Source: Bradyrhizobium sp. STM 3843 (GTDB lineage Bacteria > Pseudomonadota > Alphaproteobacteria > Rhizobiales > Xanthobacteraceae). Taken from it: a DNA stretch of 60,868 nt. Shown here piece by piece: positions 24,266-31,337 of this stretch. The stretch lies in NCBI RefSeq assembly GCF_000239815.1, contig NZ_CAFK01000083.1, positions 1-60,868 on the forward strand, written 5' to 3'. The notes under the pieces are model-generated. The model did no database searches. It was not told where the DNA came from and saw only the letters and a program-made list of their open reading frames with translations. The stretch's first letter is position 1. Every line of letters starts with the position of its first letter. The position numbers were made by a program, and so were the translations under genes.

Positions 24266-24472
24266 TCACCATGCCTCGCGGGAGATCTGGTCGAGGCTCT
24301 CGGCATCGGTCGCATCGCGATATATCCAGCGGCCGTCGGGCCCGCGCTTGCGCATCTGCAACGGCCCCCTCTTCCAGAGCCGGACGACCGGCTCCCAATG
24401 TTGCGGTTTGTCGATCCCGATGAACCTGCGCCATGATGCCAGCGCCCTCCGCCACCTTCTCGCGAAATCCAT
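24266..24472 (-). CDS. Small conserved hypothetical protein, paralogue of 8091-8300
   Basis: The 68-residue protein shares the W-x-P-V-V-R-L and LQMRKRGPDGRW blocks and the C-terminal E-A-W with the protein at 8091-8300. It also has a tryptophan- and arginine-rich N-terminus (F-A-R-R-W-R-R-A). It sits inside the element next to its right end and points inward, opposite to the other copy. Confidence 0.6.
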   Translation of the reverse strand: MDFARRWRRALASWRRFIGIDKPQHWEPVVRLWKRGPLQMRKRGPDGRWIYRDATDAESLDQISREAW

Positions 24473-24484
24473 TCCACGCCCCGC

Positions 24485-24530
24485 TTGCTACCGAGTTTGC
24501 TACCCGACTAGTAGGGAGCGACCGGTAGTA
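24485..24530. promoter_or_regulatory. Possible right arm-type integrase binding repeats
   Basis: TTGCTACC at 24485-24492 and TTGCTACCC at 24497-24505, 12 bases apart, repeat the pair seen at 8565-8583. An inverted relative (GGTAGTAA) ends near 24531. They lie about 120-140 bases from the core repeat. Confidence 0.4.
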
Positions 24531-24623
24531 AGAAGGACGAACCACGGCGAAGCGGCTGGAAATATCCAACTAATTCAGGCTTGTAGGGGTGAACCGAGAT
24601 CAACCAAGGCGCCGATTTCAGAA

Positions 24624-24663
24624 TTTCAAGACCGGTGCCTTAAACCACTCGGCCACCCTTCCA
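24624..24663. repeat. attR, 40-bp direct repeat (displaced tRNA-Ser 5' half)
   Basis: Identical to 8471-8510. It contains the tRNA 5' half up to the anticodon loop, with no 3' half, so it is the original chromosomal piece pushed 16 kb away by integration. The sequence right of 24663 should therefore be the native upstream flank of the tRNA gene. Confidence 0.93.
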
Positions 24664-24905
24664 GCACATCGGCATCAGCCTGCTTCGGCATCGCCCTGCC
24701 CAGCCGTCAATTTGAAGCATCAAGCTGAGGCATTGTCGCCCCTTGGCGGCGTATGACAGCCCAGAACGGGCGCCAAGGCGACCCGCCTCTTTAGGGTGAT
24801 CCGGGGCGAATCGTCAACAAGGCTGATGGCGCGTCGATTGTCCGGATTGGACCCCGCAGAGAAGCCGCGGAACAGAGCGAATGCCGCGCGCAGGCCTGGT
24901 TGCGA

Positions 24906-25193
24906 TTATCGCGACGGCCGGGCCTGCTGGGTCGCGGTATAGCAGGCCTGCGACGATGAGGCGTTCTGGGCGTTGCAGGTCTCGGGCGCGGTCGGCGCGG
25001 CGGCCGCGGCATTCGACGGGGCCGATGCTTCCGGCGGCGGCTTGGTCATCACGGACGTACCCGGTGCGACGTTGCCGTGGGACTGCTGAATGTAGACCTC
25101 GGAGCCGGCGATCGCTGCGGTCGCGCCCAGCGCGCCAAGGGCGAACGCAGCGAACAAGGCAAGCGTTGTCGGTCTGGCGCGACTTTCGATCAT
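24906..25193 (-). CDS. Small exported protein of unknown function
   Basis: Residues 1-29 form a signal peptide (L-A-L-F-A-A-F-A-L-G-A-L-G, cleavage after A-I-A-G). The mature part begins S-E-V-Y-I-Q-Q-S-H-G-N-V, is Ala/Pro-rich and has two cysteines in a short C-terminal segment. It lies next to csgG in the same direction but 170 bases downstream. A link with curli is possible but not shown. Confidence 0.5.
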   Translation of the reverse strand: MIESRARPTTLALFAAFALGALGATAAIAGSEVYIQQSHGNVAPGTSVMTKPPPEASAPSNAAAAAPTAPETCNAQNASSSQACYTATQQARPSR

Positions 25194-25364
25194 CGGATGA
25201 TACCCGTTCGGCTTCTCGGCTCTGCTGACACGCAGCCATCAAACTGATGCTGGACACAGATCATGGTTCCGCGCGTTTTCCAAGATGGCACCGGCAAATG
25301 AGGCAGGCGCATGAGAGCCGCTCCGTATGCGCAGGACCACCCTGCCCGCCCGCGTTCCGTAGCC

Positions 25365-26243
25365 CTAGCTCTTCGGGACGTCCGGCTTGATCGCCGCCGC
25401 CTCCTGCTGCTTCTCGAGCTCGCGCATGAAGGCCTCGCCGGCCGCGCGATCCTTGAACTCCCAGAGATGGTTCTTCACGCCTTCGAAGATCAGGGCATAG
25501 ACCGCGAGCTGAACGCCCTCGCGCACGCCAAGCGTCGCCGGCGAGTTCTTGGTGAAGCCAAGCTCGGCCTGCAGCAGCTGATCGATCGCGGCGAACTGGA
25601 AAGCTGCGCTGTGGACCTGGACCGAATAGATCGTCTTGGTGGTGGTCACGCTCGCCAGCACGCGCCCGGTCTGAACGCTGACGGCGCGCAGCGCCACCGT
25701 GATGATGTCCTGGCGATACTGGGTGTCGGCACCGATGCCGAGATAGTTGGCGCCGATGCCGCCGGTGGTCTCGTCGCTGTCGTAGCCGATGATGCCGCCT
25801 TCCAGCAGGATGCCGGCAAATCGCAACGGCGGCAGGCTCGGCGCCTTGTCGCCTTCCGCGGCCGTGCGGGTGTTCTGGATGATCTGCCGTTCCTGCAGCA
25901 GCGGTTGCAGATCGTTGCGCTCAACGACGTTGAACCAGTCGCCGTGACCCGCCTTGGTCAGCACATCGATCAGCACCGCACTGGCACCTTGCGTCAAGGC
26001 GCGAGAGAATTCCGCGAAATTGTCGTTCGGCTTGTTCTGCCCGGTCAGGTCGGGAAAGTTGTAGACGGAGACGTCGAGCTTGCGGCGCGGGGGCGGCAGG
26101 TGATCGAGCACGATTCCGGTCTTGGTGTCGGGCACCAGTTTCGCGGGCTTCGCGAACGGGTCCTTGGCCGAGCCGGTCATGCATCCGGCCAAGCTGAGAG
26201 AGAGCATCGCAATGGCCGCGATGCTTCGAAAATGTCTGTTCAT
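25365..26243 (-). CDS. csgG: Curli secretion channel lipoprotein CsgG
   Basis: CsgG forms the nonameric outer-membrane pore through which curli subunits leave the cell. The 292-residue protein has a lipobox in SLSLAGC and the family pattern: VSVYNFPDLTGQ, then DWFNVVERNDLQPLLQERQIIQ, then Y-R-Q-D-I-I-T-V-A-L-R and a C-terminal amphipathic helix. Length is close to the E. coli protein (277), with a longer, charged tail. It is last in the csgH-curlin-csgF-csgG order. Confidence 0.93.
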   Translation of the reverse strand: MNRHFRSIAAIAMLSLSLAGCMTGSAKDPFAKPAKLVPDTKTGIVLDHLPPPRRKLDVSVYNFPDLTGQNKPNDNFAEFSRALTQGASAVLIDVLTKAGHGDWFNVVERNDLQPLLQERQIIQNTRTAAEGDKAPSLPPLRFAGILLEGGIIGYDSDETTGGIGANYLGIGADTQYRQDIITVALRAVSVQTGRVLASVTTTKTIYSVQVHSAAFQFAAIDQLLQAELGFTKNSPATLGVREGVQLAVYALIFEGVKNHLWEFKDRAAGEAFMRELEKQQEAAAIKPDVPKS

Positions 26244-26281
26244 GACGTGAGATCCGGCGCCGGCTCGGCGATGTCAGCGTG

Positions 26282-26593
26282 TCAGGGAACGAGGGAGCGC
26301 ACCGCGCTTGTGGGCGCTGGCGATGAGCCGGACGGTGTGGGGTTGACGATGATGGCAGGCCCGTTGAGATTGCTCAACGCGTTGTTCAGACCCGACAGAT
26401 CGGGACCCTGCGAGCCAGACTTGACGCCCTCGCCTTGCGCCTGTGCCTGCGACAACAGGAACGAGCCATTCAGCGGGCTGCCGCCGAAGGTCGGGTTCAC
26501 CGGGTGATAGACGATCTCAGAGGCGACCGCGGCTGCTCCCGCCGCGGCGTAGGCGGATGCAATCGCGAATAAGGCCAGGCCGAACTTACGCAT
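26282..26593 (-). CDS. csgF: Curli assembly protein CsgF
   Basis: CsgF caps the CsgG pore at the cell surface and couples secretion to nucleation. After a signal peptide (residues 1-24), the mature protein starts with the conserved V-Y-H-P-V-N-P-T-F-G-G-S-P segment, which inserts into CsgG, followed by N-G-S-F-L-L-S-Q-A-Q-A-Q. The C-terminal half is short and Ser/Pro-rich. It is 38 bases upstream of csgG on the same strand. Confidence 0.9.
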   Translation of the reverse strand: MRKFGLALFAIASAYAAAGAAAVASEIVYHPVNPTFGGSPLNGSFLLSQAQAQGEGVKSGSQGPDLSGLNNALSNLNGPAIIVNPTPSGSSPAPTSAVRSLVP

Positions 26594-26623
26594 GTTACAG
26601 ATCTCGATTTGGAAGTTGAGAGG

Positions 26624-27106
26624 TCATCGCTTGATCAACAGACTTCCGTTTGGAAGCCGGGCAATCAGCATGTTGATCGGCGCAGACCCGGGCGGCTGGA
26701 GCACCGCGATGTTCAAGCCCTGCGTGTTGATCAGGTTCAGGTTGGAATAGTCGCGGCCGCCCTGAAGCACGGAGACATCGTTGTCGGTTCCGCCAATGGT
26801 ACCGACATGGGAATAGTTGTTGCCGCCGGTCTGTAGTTGCAGCACGCGGTTGTAGCTGCCGATCTGCAAGGTTTGCGCGATGTTGTTGCTGCGCGAGGAT
26901 TGCGTCGCTTCCGGCGTCGGCACATAGGCCGTCTGCCGGGGCGCATAGTTGGCGACCGGCATAAGTTGGGCAGGCTGGGACGCGGACGTCGAAACCGTGA
27001 CACCTGCTTTGCCATTCACCTGCGCGATATAGGCGGACTCTGCGTGCGCTGAAGCGCTGACCGCCAAAGCGAGGCCGGTGGCACCGATCGCGGCGATTTG
27101 TTTCAT
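26624..27106 (-). CDS. Curlin subunit, CsgB/CsgA-like
   Basis: The 160-residue exported protein has a signal peptide ending in A-S-A-H-A and at least three or four curlin-like repeats with alternating Gln/Asn (LQIGSYNRVLQLQTGGNN, then VSVLQGGRDYSNLNLIN). A less regular C-terminus (IARLPNGSLLIKR) recalls the CsgB nucleator rather than the major subunit. ATG 27106 overlaps the CsgH-like stop by four bases. The split from the long curlin at 28514 suggests nucleator and major subunit roles. Confidence 0.75.
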   Translation of the reverse strand: MKQIAAIGATGLALAVSASAHAESAYIAQVNGKAGVTVSTSASQPAQLMPVANYAPRQTAYVPTPEATQSSRSNNIAQTLQIGSYNRVLQLQTGGNNYSHVGTIGGTDNDVSVLQGGRDYSNLNLINTQGLNIAVLQPPGSAPINMLIARLPNGSLLIKR

Positions 27107-27420
27107 GGCGCGGTGCACGTCTGTCTCCCATGGTCCGAATCCAACATGAGCTCGGCGCGATAATGACCAGCGGCCGAGCCATCCAGCACGATCGTCGTGA
27201 GCACCTGCTCCTGCCCGGCTTGCAGCACGAAGCTGCCGCTCTGCGTGTTGCTGGAGCGCCCAGTATCGCTCTGCTTGTCGACCAGGAAACGATAACGGCC
27301 GCTGGCGGGGCTGACGGATCGGGCAACCGCCTCGATCTTCACGTAGCCGGACTGCGGAGCCGTCCGTATTGCGCATTCGATCGCCGTGGCTGCAGTCGGC
27401 TGCATCGGGCTGTTACTCAC
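27103..27420 (-). CDS. CsgH-like curli chaperone without visible signal peptide
   Basis: CsgH/CsgC proteins are periplasmic immunoglobulin-like chaperones that stop curlin from forming fibres too early. About residues 15-105 fit: ECAIRTAP, then VKIEAVARSVSP, RYRFLVDKQSD, SGSFVLQAGQEQVL and a C-terminal cysteine. The frame begins with GTG at 27420 directly after an in-frame TGA. Nothing before E-C resembles a signal peptide, so either export is lost or the start lies in a shifted frame. It overlaps the curlin gene by four bases. Confidence 0.65.
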   Translation of the reverse strand: MSNSPMQPTAATAIECAIRTAPQSGYVKIEAVARSVSPASGRYRFLVDKQSDTGRSSNTQSGSFVLQAGQEQVLTTIVLDGSAAGHYRAELMLDSDHGRQTCTAP

Positions 27421-27632
27421 CTGTCACTCGCTCAAATTTGCCGCACATACGGCAATTTTGCGGGGACCGTATCGGTCGTTCTTTGCTGTTTTGCGACAAT
27501 CTGTAAAATCGCAGTCGGCCTGGGATCCGACCGGGCGCGGCCGTGATCCCCCTGCAACATGGTGAGCTGATCGCGTACACTGCAGGCTCGTGCTTCTTGC
27601 GCATCGTCATTCGACCAGTGATTGCTACTCGC

Positions 27633-28121
27633 ATGCCTACTATCTCAGGCCTTGTCGCGAACGGAGCGATCGTTCGGATCGAGGTCGAACTCGGCCCGCA
27701 CGAACAGCCGCTGCGCCTGCTCTATGGGACGCCGCAATTCGTCACCTGGCTGCAGGAGATCCTTGCAGGCGCATCGCCGCCATCACGGCTGCTCGGCCAT
27801 CTGGCGCCCGCGCAGCAGATCGATGATCTGTTCTATTCGTTCTTGAGCGGCGCGCCGCTGGTCTTTAACAGACAGTTTCGTGCCGTCCGTGCCGAGGACA
27901 ATGCGGTGTGGGAGCTGAAGACGCCCGATATCCGCATCTTCGGCTGGTTCATGGCGAAAGACTGCTTCGTCGCGGTGTTCGGAAATTGGGCTGACATCAT
28001 CAAGGATCATGATCTCTATCGCGGCTACCGGATCGCAATCCGGCGGCTGCGCCGCGAGCTTGGGATTGGTGAGACGTTGTGTGTGAAGGGGGATGCGCCG
28101 GATGACGTTCTTTCGATTTGA
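27633..28121 (+). CDS. HigB/Gp49-like toxin candidate
   Basis: From ATG 27633 the 162-residue protein ends with a RelE-like pattern: V-W-E-L-K-T-P-D-I-R-I-F-G-W-F, then V-A-V-F-G-N-W-A-D-I-I-K-D, then Y-R-I-A-I-R-R-L. RelE-type proteins cut mRNA at the ribosome. The N-terminal 90 residues are an extension not seen in small HigB toxins. The overlap with a helix-turn-helix gene downstream gives the toxin-first order of higBA. Its assignment rests on pattern and context. Confidence 0.5.
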   Translation: MPTISGLVANGAIVRIEVELGPHEQPLRLLYGTPQFVTWLQEILAGASPPSRLLGHLAPAQQIDDLFYSFLSGAPLVFNRQFRAVRAEDNAVWELKTPDIRIFGWFMAKDCFVAVFGNWADIIKDHDLYRGYRIAIRRLRRELGIGETLCVKGDAPDDVLSI

Positions 28122-28455
28122 TATCGACGCGCGCGCACGCAAGGCCGGCCGGCTGATGGGACGGGTGCGTCGCGAGCTGCTCAAGGCGATCATGGAGGAA
28201 AGGCGTGCAGGCCTGACGCAGCAGCAATTGGCGCAGCGCCTGCAGACGCGCCGCGCGCTCGTCAATCAAAAGCTGTCTGGTGAAGCGGAGATCACCTTGC
28301 GCGAGCTCGCCGACCTCGCCTGGGCGCTCGATCGCGAGATCTGCGTCGAACTGCGCCGGCCGGACCAGATGGCCGGCGACAACATCGCCCCGCGCACATC
28401 GACGATCGGCTATCAGCCGGCACGGATCATCGCCCCGAAGCGATCCGCTGATTAG
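28102..28455 (+). CDS. XRE-family antitoxin-like regulator
   Basis: The 117-residue protein has a helix-turn-helix (LTQQQLAQRLQTRRALVNQK then L-R-E-L-A-D-L-A-W-A-L) typical of HigA and other XRE proteins. AAGGGGG ends nine bases before ATG 28102, so I prefer that start to ATG 28093, which directly abuts the ribosome site. It overlaps the toxin-like gene by 20 bases. It probably neutralises the upstream protein and represses the pair. Confidence 0.6.
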   Translation: MTFFRFDIDARARKAGRLMGRVRRELLKAIMEERRAGLTQQQLAQRLQTRRALVNQKLSGEAEITLRELADLAWALDREICVELRRPDQMAGDNIAPRTSTIGYQPARIIAPKRSAD

Positions 28456-28475
28456 TCCGTCGGAGTACGAAGCAA

Positions 28476-28506
28476 TGCAGGCGGAGGGGAATGCCCGCCG
28501 CCTGCA
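28476..28506. terminator. Bidirectional hairpin between convergent genes
   Basis: TGCAGGCGG (28476-28484) pairs perfectly with CCGCCTGCA (28498-28506). It lies between the end of the antitoxin gene (plus) and the end of the long curlin gene (minus) and may end both transcripts. T-tracts are weak on both sides. Confidence 0.5.
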
Positions 28507-28513
28507 AGCGCGG

Positions 28514-29755
28514 TTACTTCTGAACGACCGTCGCTGTGTTGTGGATGCCGTATTGGGCGGTGAACGACGTGTTGGTCACGTTGGCGCCGGTGGCCTGCAC
28601 CAGCTGGATCGCGTTGCCCTGGCCGACCTGCATCGAGACCTGGTTGTTGTTGCCGGCGGTGGCCTGCTGGCCGACGCTTTGCGCGGCATTGACCACGTTG
28701 GAGCCGCCGACCTGGGAGATCAGCGAGTTGTTGTTGCCGAGCGCGAGCGGAACGGCGACCGACTGGCTGACGGTCGCGAGGTTCTTCGATCCGCGCTGCG
28801 AGGTCAGTGCGTTGTTGCTGGCATTGCCCGTACCGAAGGTCTGTGTGCTCTGCTCGATGCTCGCAGCGTTCTTGGTGCCACGCTGGAACAGCGCCTGGGT
28901 GTTGGCGCCATTGGCCTGCTCCACCTCTGCGACGTTCTTGGCGCCGCTTTGGCCGATGATCGAGGCGTTGGTGAAATTCGCGCGCTGCTCCTCCGGTGTA
29001 TCGCCGAAGCTGCCGGCGGCGCCGCCGCCCTGCTTGGTCGATGCCAGGTTATCATTGCCGAACTGAACCGTGGCAGCGGTGTTCCGGACGCCTTCGCCCT
29101 TGCGGCCGACCGAGGTCTGTTCCGTCGCGACCTCGTTGCGGTTGCCCACCTGCAACGACATCGACGCATTGCTGTGGCCCGGCTGGAATTCACCGTCCGC
29201 GTTACCGTCTGCGCTCTTCTGCGAAACTGCGGCCTGGTTCTCCTTGCCGAACTGCTTGGTCTCGGCGTTGTTGGCGCCACCGACCGGGCTCGCTGACGGC
29301 GAGGTCACGCTCGAATTCGACTGGATGACCTCCGACACGTTCATGTCGCCGACCTGCAACGTGCCCTGATTGTTCTTGCCGCCCTCCTGCTTGGCGAGCG
29401 CGGTGTTCTGGCGGCCATATTGAGCGCTGAACGAGTTGTTCCGGAAGCGCACATCCGTTGCGTCCGCATTGGGCGCGGTGTTGGTCTGGAGCGTGGAGGC
29501 GAAGTTGTCCTTCCCAACTTGGACATTGCCCGAGTTGTTCTGGCCGCGGGCGAGCTTGTTCACCTGGCTGGTGAGCACCCTGTTGTCCTGGCCCGTCTGA
29601 GAGGTGGCTTGGTTGTTGTTGCCGTTCTTCTGGTTGATCGTCGCCTCGTTATAAGCCCCGACCTGCTCGATGAAGGATTCGTTGCTGCGCGCGCCTGCGG
29701 CATTCGCGGCCGAAACGCTGGCGAGGATGAGTGCCAAGGCAGTCATCGTTCTCAT
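28514..29755 (-). CDS. Very long curlin (CsgA-like) with about 18 repeats
   Basis: This is the probable major curli subunit, exported through CsgG and polymerised as a cross-beta fibre. After a signal peptide ending in A-N-A-A, the 413-residue protein carries about 18 units starting G-x-x-N and rich in Gln/Asn (for example GKDNFASTLQ, GNRNEVATEQ, GSKNLATVSQ). Several are separated by loops of 5-15 residues. E. coli CsgA has five repeats in 151 residues. ATG 29755 has AAGGACC upstream. It is separated from the other csg genes by the toxin-antitoxin pair. Confidence 0.8.
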   Translation of the reverse strand: MRTMTALALILASVSAANAAGARSNESFIEQVGAYNEATINQKNGNNNQATSQTGQDNRVLTSQVNKLARGQNNSGNVQVGKDNFASTLQTNTAPNADATDVRFRNNSFSAQYGRQNTALAKQEGGKNNQGTLQVGDMNVSEVIQSNSSVTSPSASPVGGANNAETKQFGKENQAAVSQKSADGNADGEFQPGHSNASMSLQVGNRNEVATEQTSVGRKGEGVRNTAATVQFGNDNLASTKQGGGAAGSFGDTPEEQRANFTNASIIGQSGAKNVAEVEQANGANTQALFQRGTKNAASIEQSTQTFGTGNASNNALTSQRGSKNLATVSQSVAVPLALGNNNSLISQVGGSNVVNAAQSVGQQATAGNNNQVSMQVGQGNAIQLVQATGANVTNTSFTAQYGIHNTATVVQK

Positions 29756-29958
29756 GAAAATGGTCCTTGCGTTGTCCAAAGCGGGGCCGGCGGGGATCGC
29801 CGCCCTCGGCGCGCGTTAAAACATTGTTAACCTGACGGCCGAATGACAGCTGTTCCGGGCATGTCGCCAAATCGCGCCGCGCCCTGCGGCGTTTCGCCTC
29901 CGCGCGCTTCGAATAGGACGATCAAATTTTGCCAGTATTGGATCGCGGGCGGCCGCGC

Positions 29959-30402
29959 TCAGCAGGCCCGGGCTTCGATCCGCAACGATCCGAGCCGCAC
30001 CTCCTGCTCGGCGTCGACGAACGCACGGATGCGCAGCAACCCGCCCGAGCGCAGTTCAACCGGCGTGAAGATGAGGCTGGTGGCGGCCACGATATAGAGC
30101 GGCGCGCTTGTCTCGGGCTTCAGGTTGGCGACCAGCCCGGTCTGTTCGCTGCGCCGCGGCGTCTCGATCGGCTCTTCGGCGAACGGTTGCTCATCGCCCG
30201 GCAGATAGCAGCGCACCACGATCGAATTGAACGGCTGCGAGGCCGGCGAAAAGATGTGCGTATGAACGCACAGTTTCGGCAGCACCAGCGGAAACTGGCC
30301 CGAGATGAAGATCACGCCGTTGTAGCAGCCGATGAAGCTGAGCTTGCCGCCGGGCTCGGTGCGAATATCGTCACAAAAAATCGAATGCCCGTACCGGTCC
30401 AT
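29959..30402 (-). CDS. Conserved hypothetical protein, 147 aa
   Basis: Begins M-D-R-Y-G-H-S-I-F-C-D-D-I-R at ATG 30402, where the recognisable sequence starts; the frame is open to 30447. The protein is beta-rich (LSFIGCYNGVIFISGQFP, then LCVHTHIF, then LRIRAFVDAEQEVRLGSLRI), with no signal peptide or membrane segment. I recall similar short proteins in Bradyrhizobium genomes but know no function. It lies 200 bases upstream of the long curlin gene on the same strand. Confidence 0.5.
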   Translation of the reverse strand: MDRYGHSIFCDDIRTEPGGKLSFIGCYNGVIFISGQFPLVLPKLCVHTHIFSPASQPFNSIVVRCYLPGDEQPFAEEPIETPRRSEQTGLVANLKPETSAPLYIVAATSLIFTPVELRSGGLLRIRAFVDAEQEVRLGSLRIEARAC

Positions 30403-30534
30403 TGCCAGAGGCCGCTGACGCGGCTGCCCCCTACTCCATGCGCCCAAGCCTGTCTTCTCTCACGAGTGTGACGGCAGCATTACAAATCCGGTCTCCGCCG
30501 AGCGATCCACATTGTCACGGCCGCACGCCGCTTG

Positions 30535-31214
30535 CTAATGGGCCTCGACCCAAACGTCGCTCAAGCGGACTCGTTCGAGCAGTGCCGCCGGATCGAATTT
30601 TCGCAGACCGGCCGGAAGGTCGAACAAATCGACGGCCTGCGCCTCTTCGCGTAGCGCCTCCACGGTGTAGGTCATGCCATCGCCAAGCGTGATCTGCAGC
30701 GGAAAGCGAAGCTGTGGATCGACCCAACGATGAACTGCTGCTGATCACCGGCGCGCACGCGATAGGCCAATGCACGGCGATCTCCGAGACGTTCCTCGCC
30801 TTCGTTCGCGCACTGCCAGTCGTCGCTGATCCCGGCATTTGCCAACTGCGCCATGGCCTGCCATGCGCGGCATGGATCCTTGGGATCGACAGGGACGAAC
30901 AGCCGCGTCAACCGGCTCGATCCCCGCGCATCCATATAAAGGCGGGCAGCGGGACGAATGAAATAGGCCGTCGGAACGGCAACATCAGTGAGAAAATAAC
31001 CGTCGGGCAGCGCCGGCGTCTCCAGACGCGTCTTCTCGGCACGCACGCGCAACCGGCCGGCCGGAACGGCCACATCGCCCTGCCCGCGTTGGATGATGTC
31101 GGCGGAAAATGAACGCGCATCCTGCGCCCGTCCAGGCTCGTGCCCGACCACCAGGGCCAGCAACGCCGCCCAGATCGTCAGCAGCCTCGATGCTCTTGCC
31201 ATCTGACACGTCAT
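30535..31214 (-). pseudogene. Frameshifted LolA-like exported protein gene
   Basis: The first 160 codons encode a signal peptide (AALLALVVG ... GRAQ) and a beta-rich domain like LolA-type carriers, reaching Q-Q-Q-F-I-V. The same strand then continues in another frame from about 30726 with D-P-Q-L-R-F-P-L-Q-I-T-L-G-D-G and on to a stop at 30535-30537. One extra T would join the two as F-I-V-W-V-D-P-Q, the usual family sequence. So a single-base deletion, real or a sequencing error, breaks the gene. Without repair the product is 180 residues and ends with a wrong tail. Confidence 0.65.
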
Positions 31215-31337
31215 CCCGCTGCTCGCTTCATACGACTGCTGCCGCCCATCGGCACGCAGCGGCGCCGATCAAGCCGAAGCCTGACCGGCGCCGTATCAGT
31301 TGATACGGAAGCGCGCATCACGCGCTTCAAGCGCAGC

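Larger units (their letters stand above)
8471..24663. mobile_element. Integrative element in tRNA-Ser, about 16.2 kb
   Basis: Bounded by perfect 40-bp repeats, with an integrase next to the tRNA, an excisionase-like gene, a primase-helicase operon, a candidate origin and variable cargo. There is no capsid, portal, large terminase, relaxase or type IV secretion gene, so it is neither a complete prophage nor a self-transmissible ICE. It resembles a phage satellite or a replicating integrative plasmid. Many genes overlap by ATGA, as in compact phage-like operons. Confidence 0.88.

Noticed and set aside
8471..24663. Classification of the element as an ordinary prophage.
   Set aside because: No capsid, portal, large terminase, lysis or tail-tube genes were seen; only integrase, replication, small-terminase-like and fibre-like genes.
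25365..29755. Presence of csgE or csgD in the curli locus.
   Set aside because: No reading frame in the locus resembles either; the upstream gene at 29959 has no signal peptide or DNA-binding motif.
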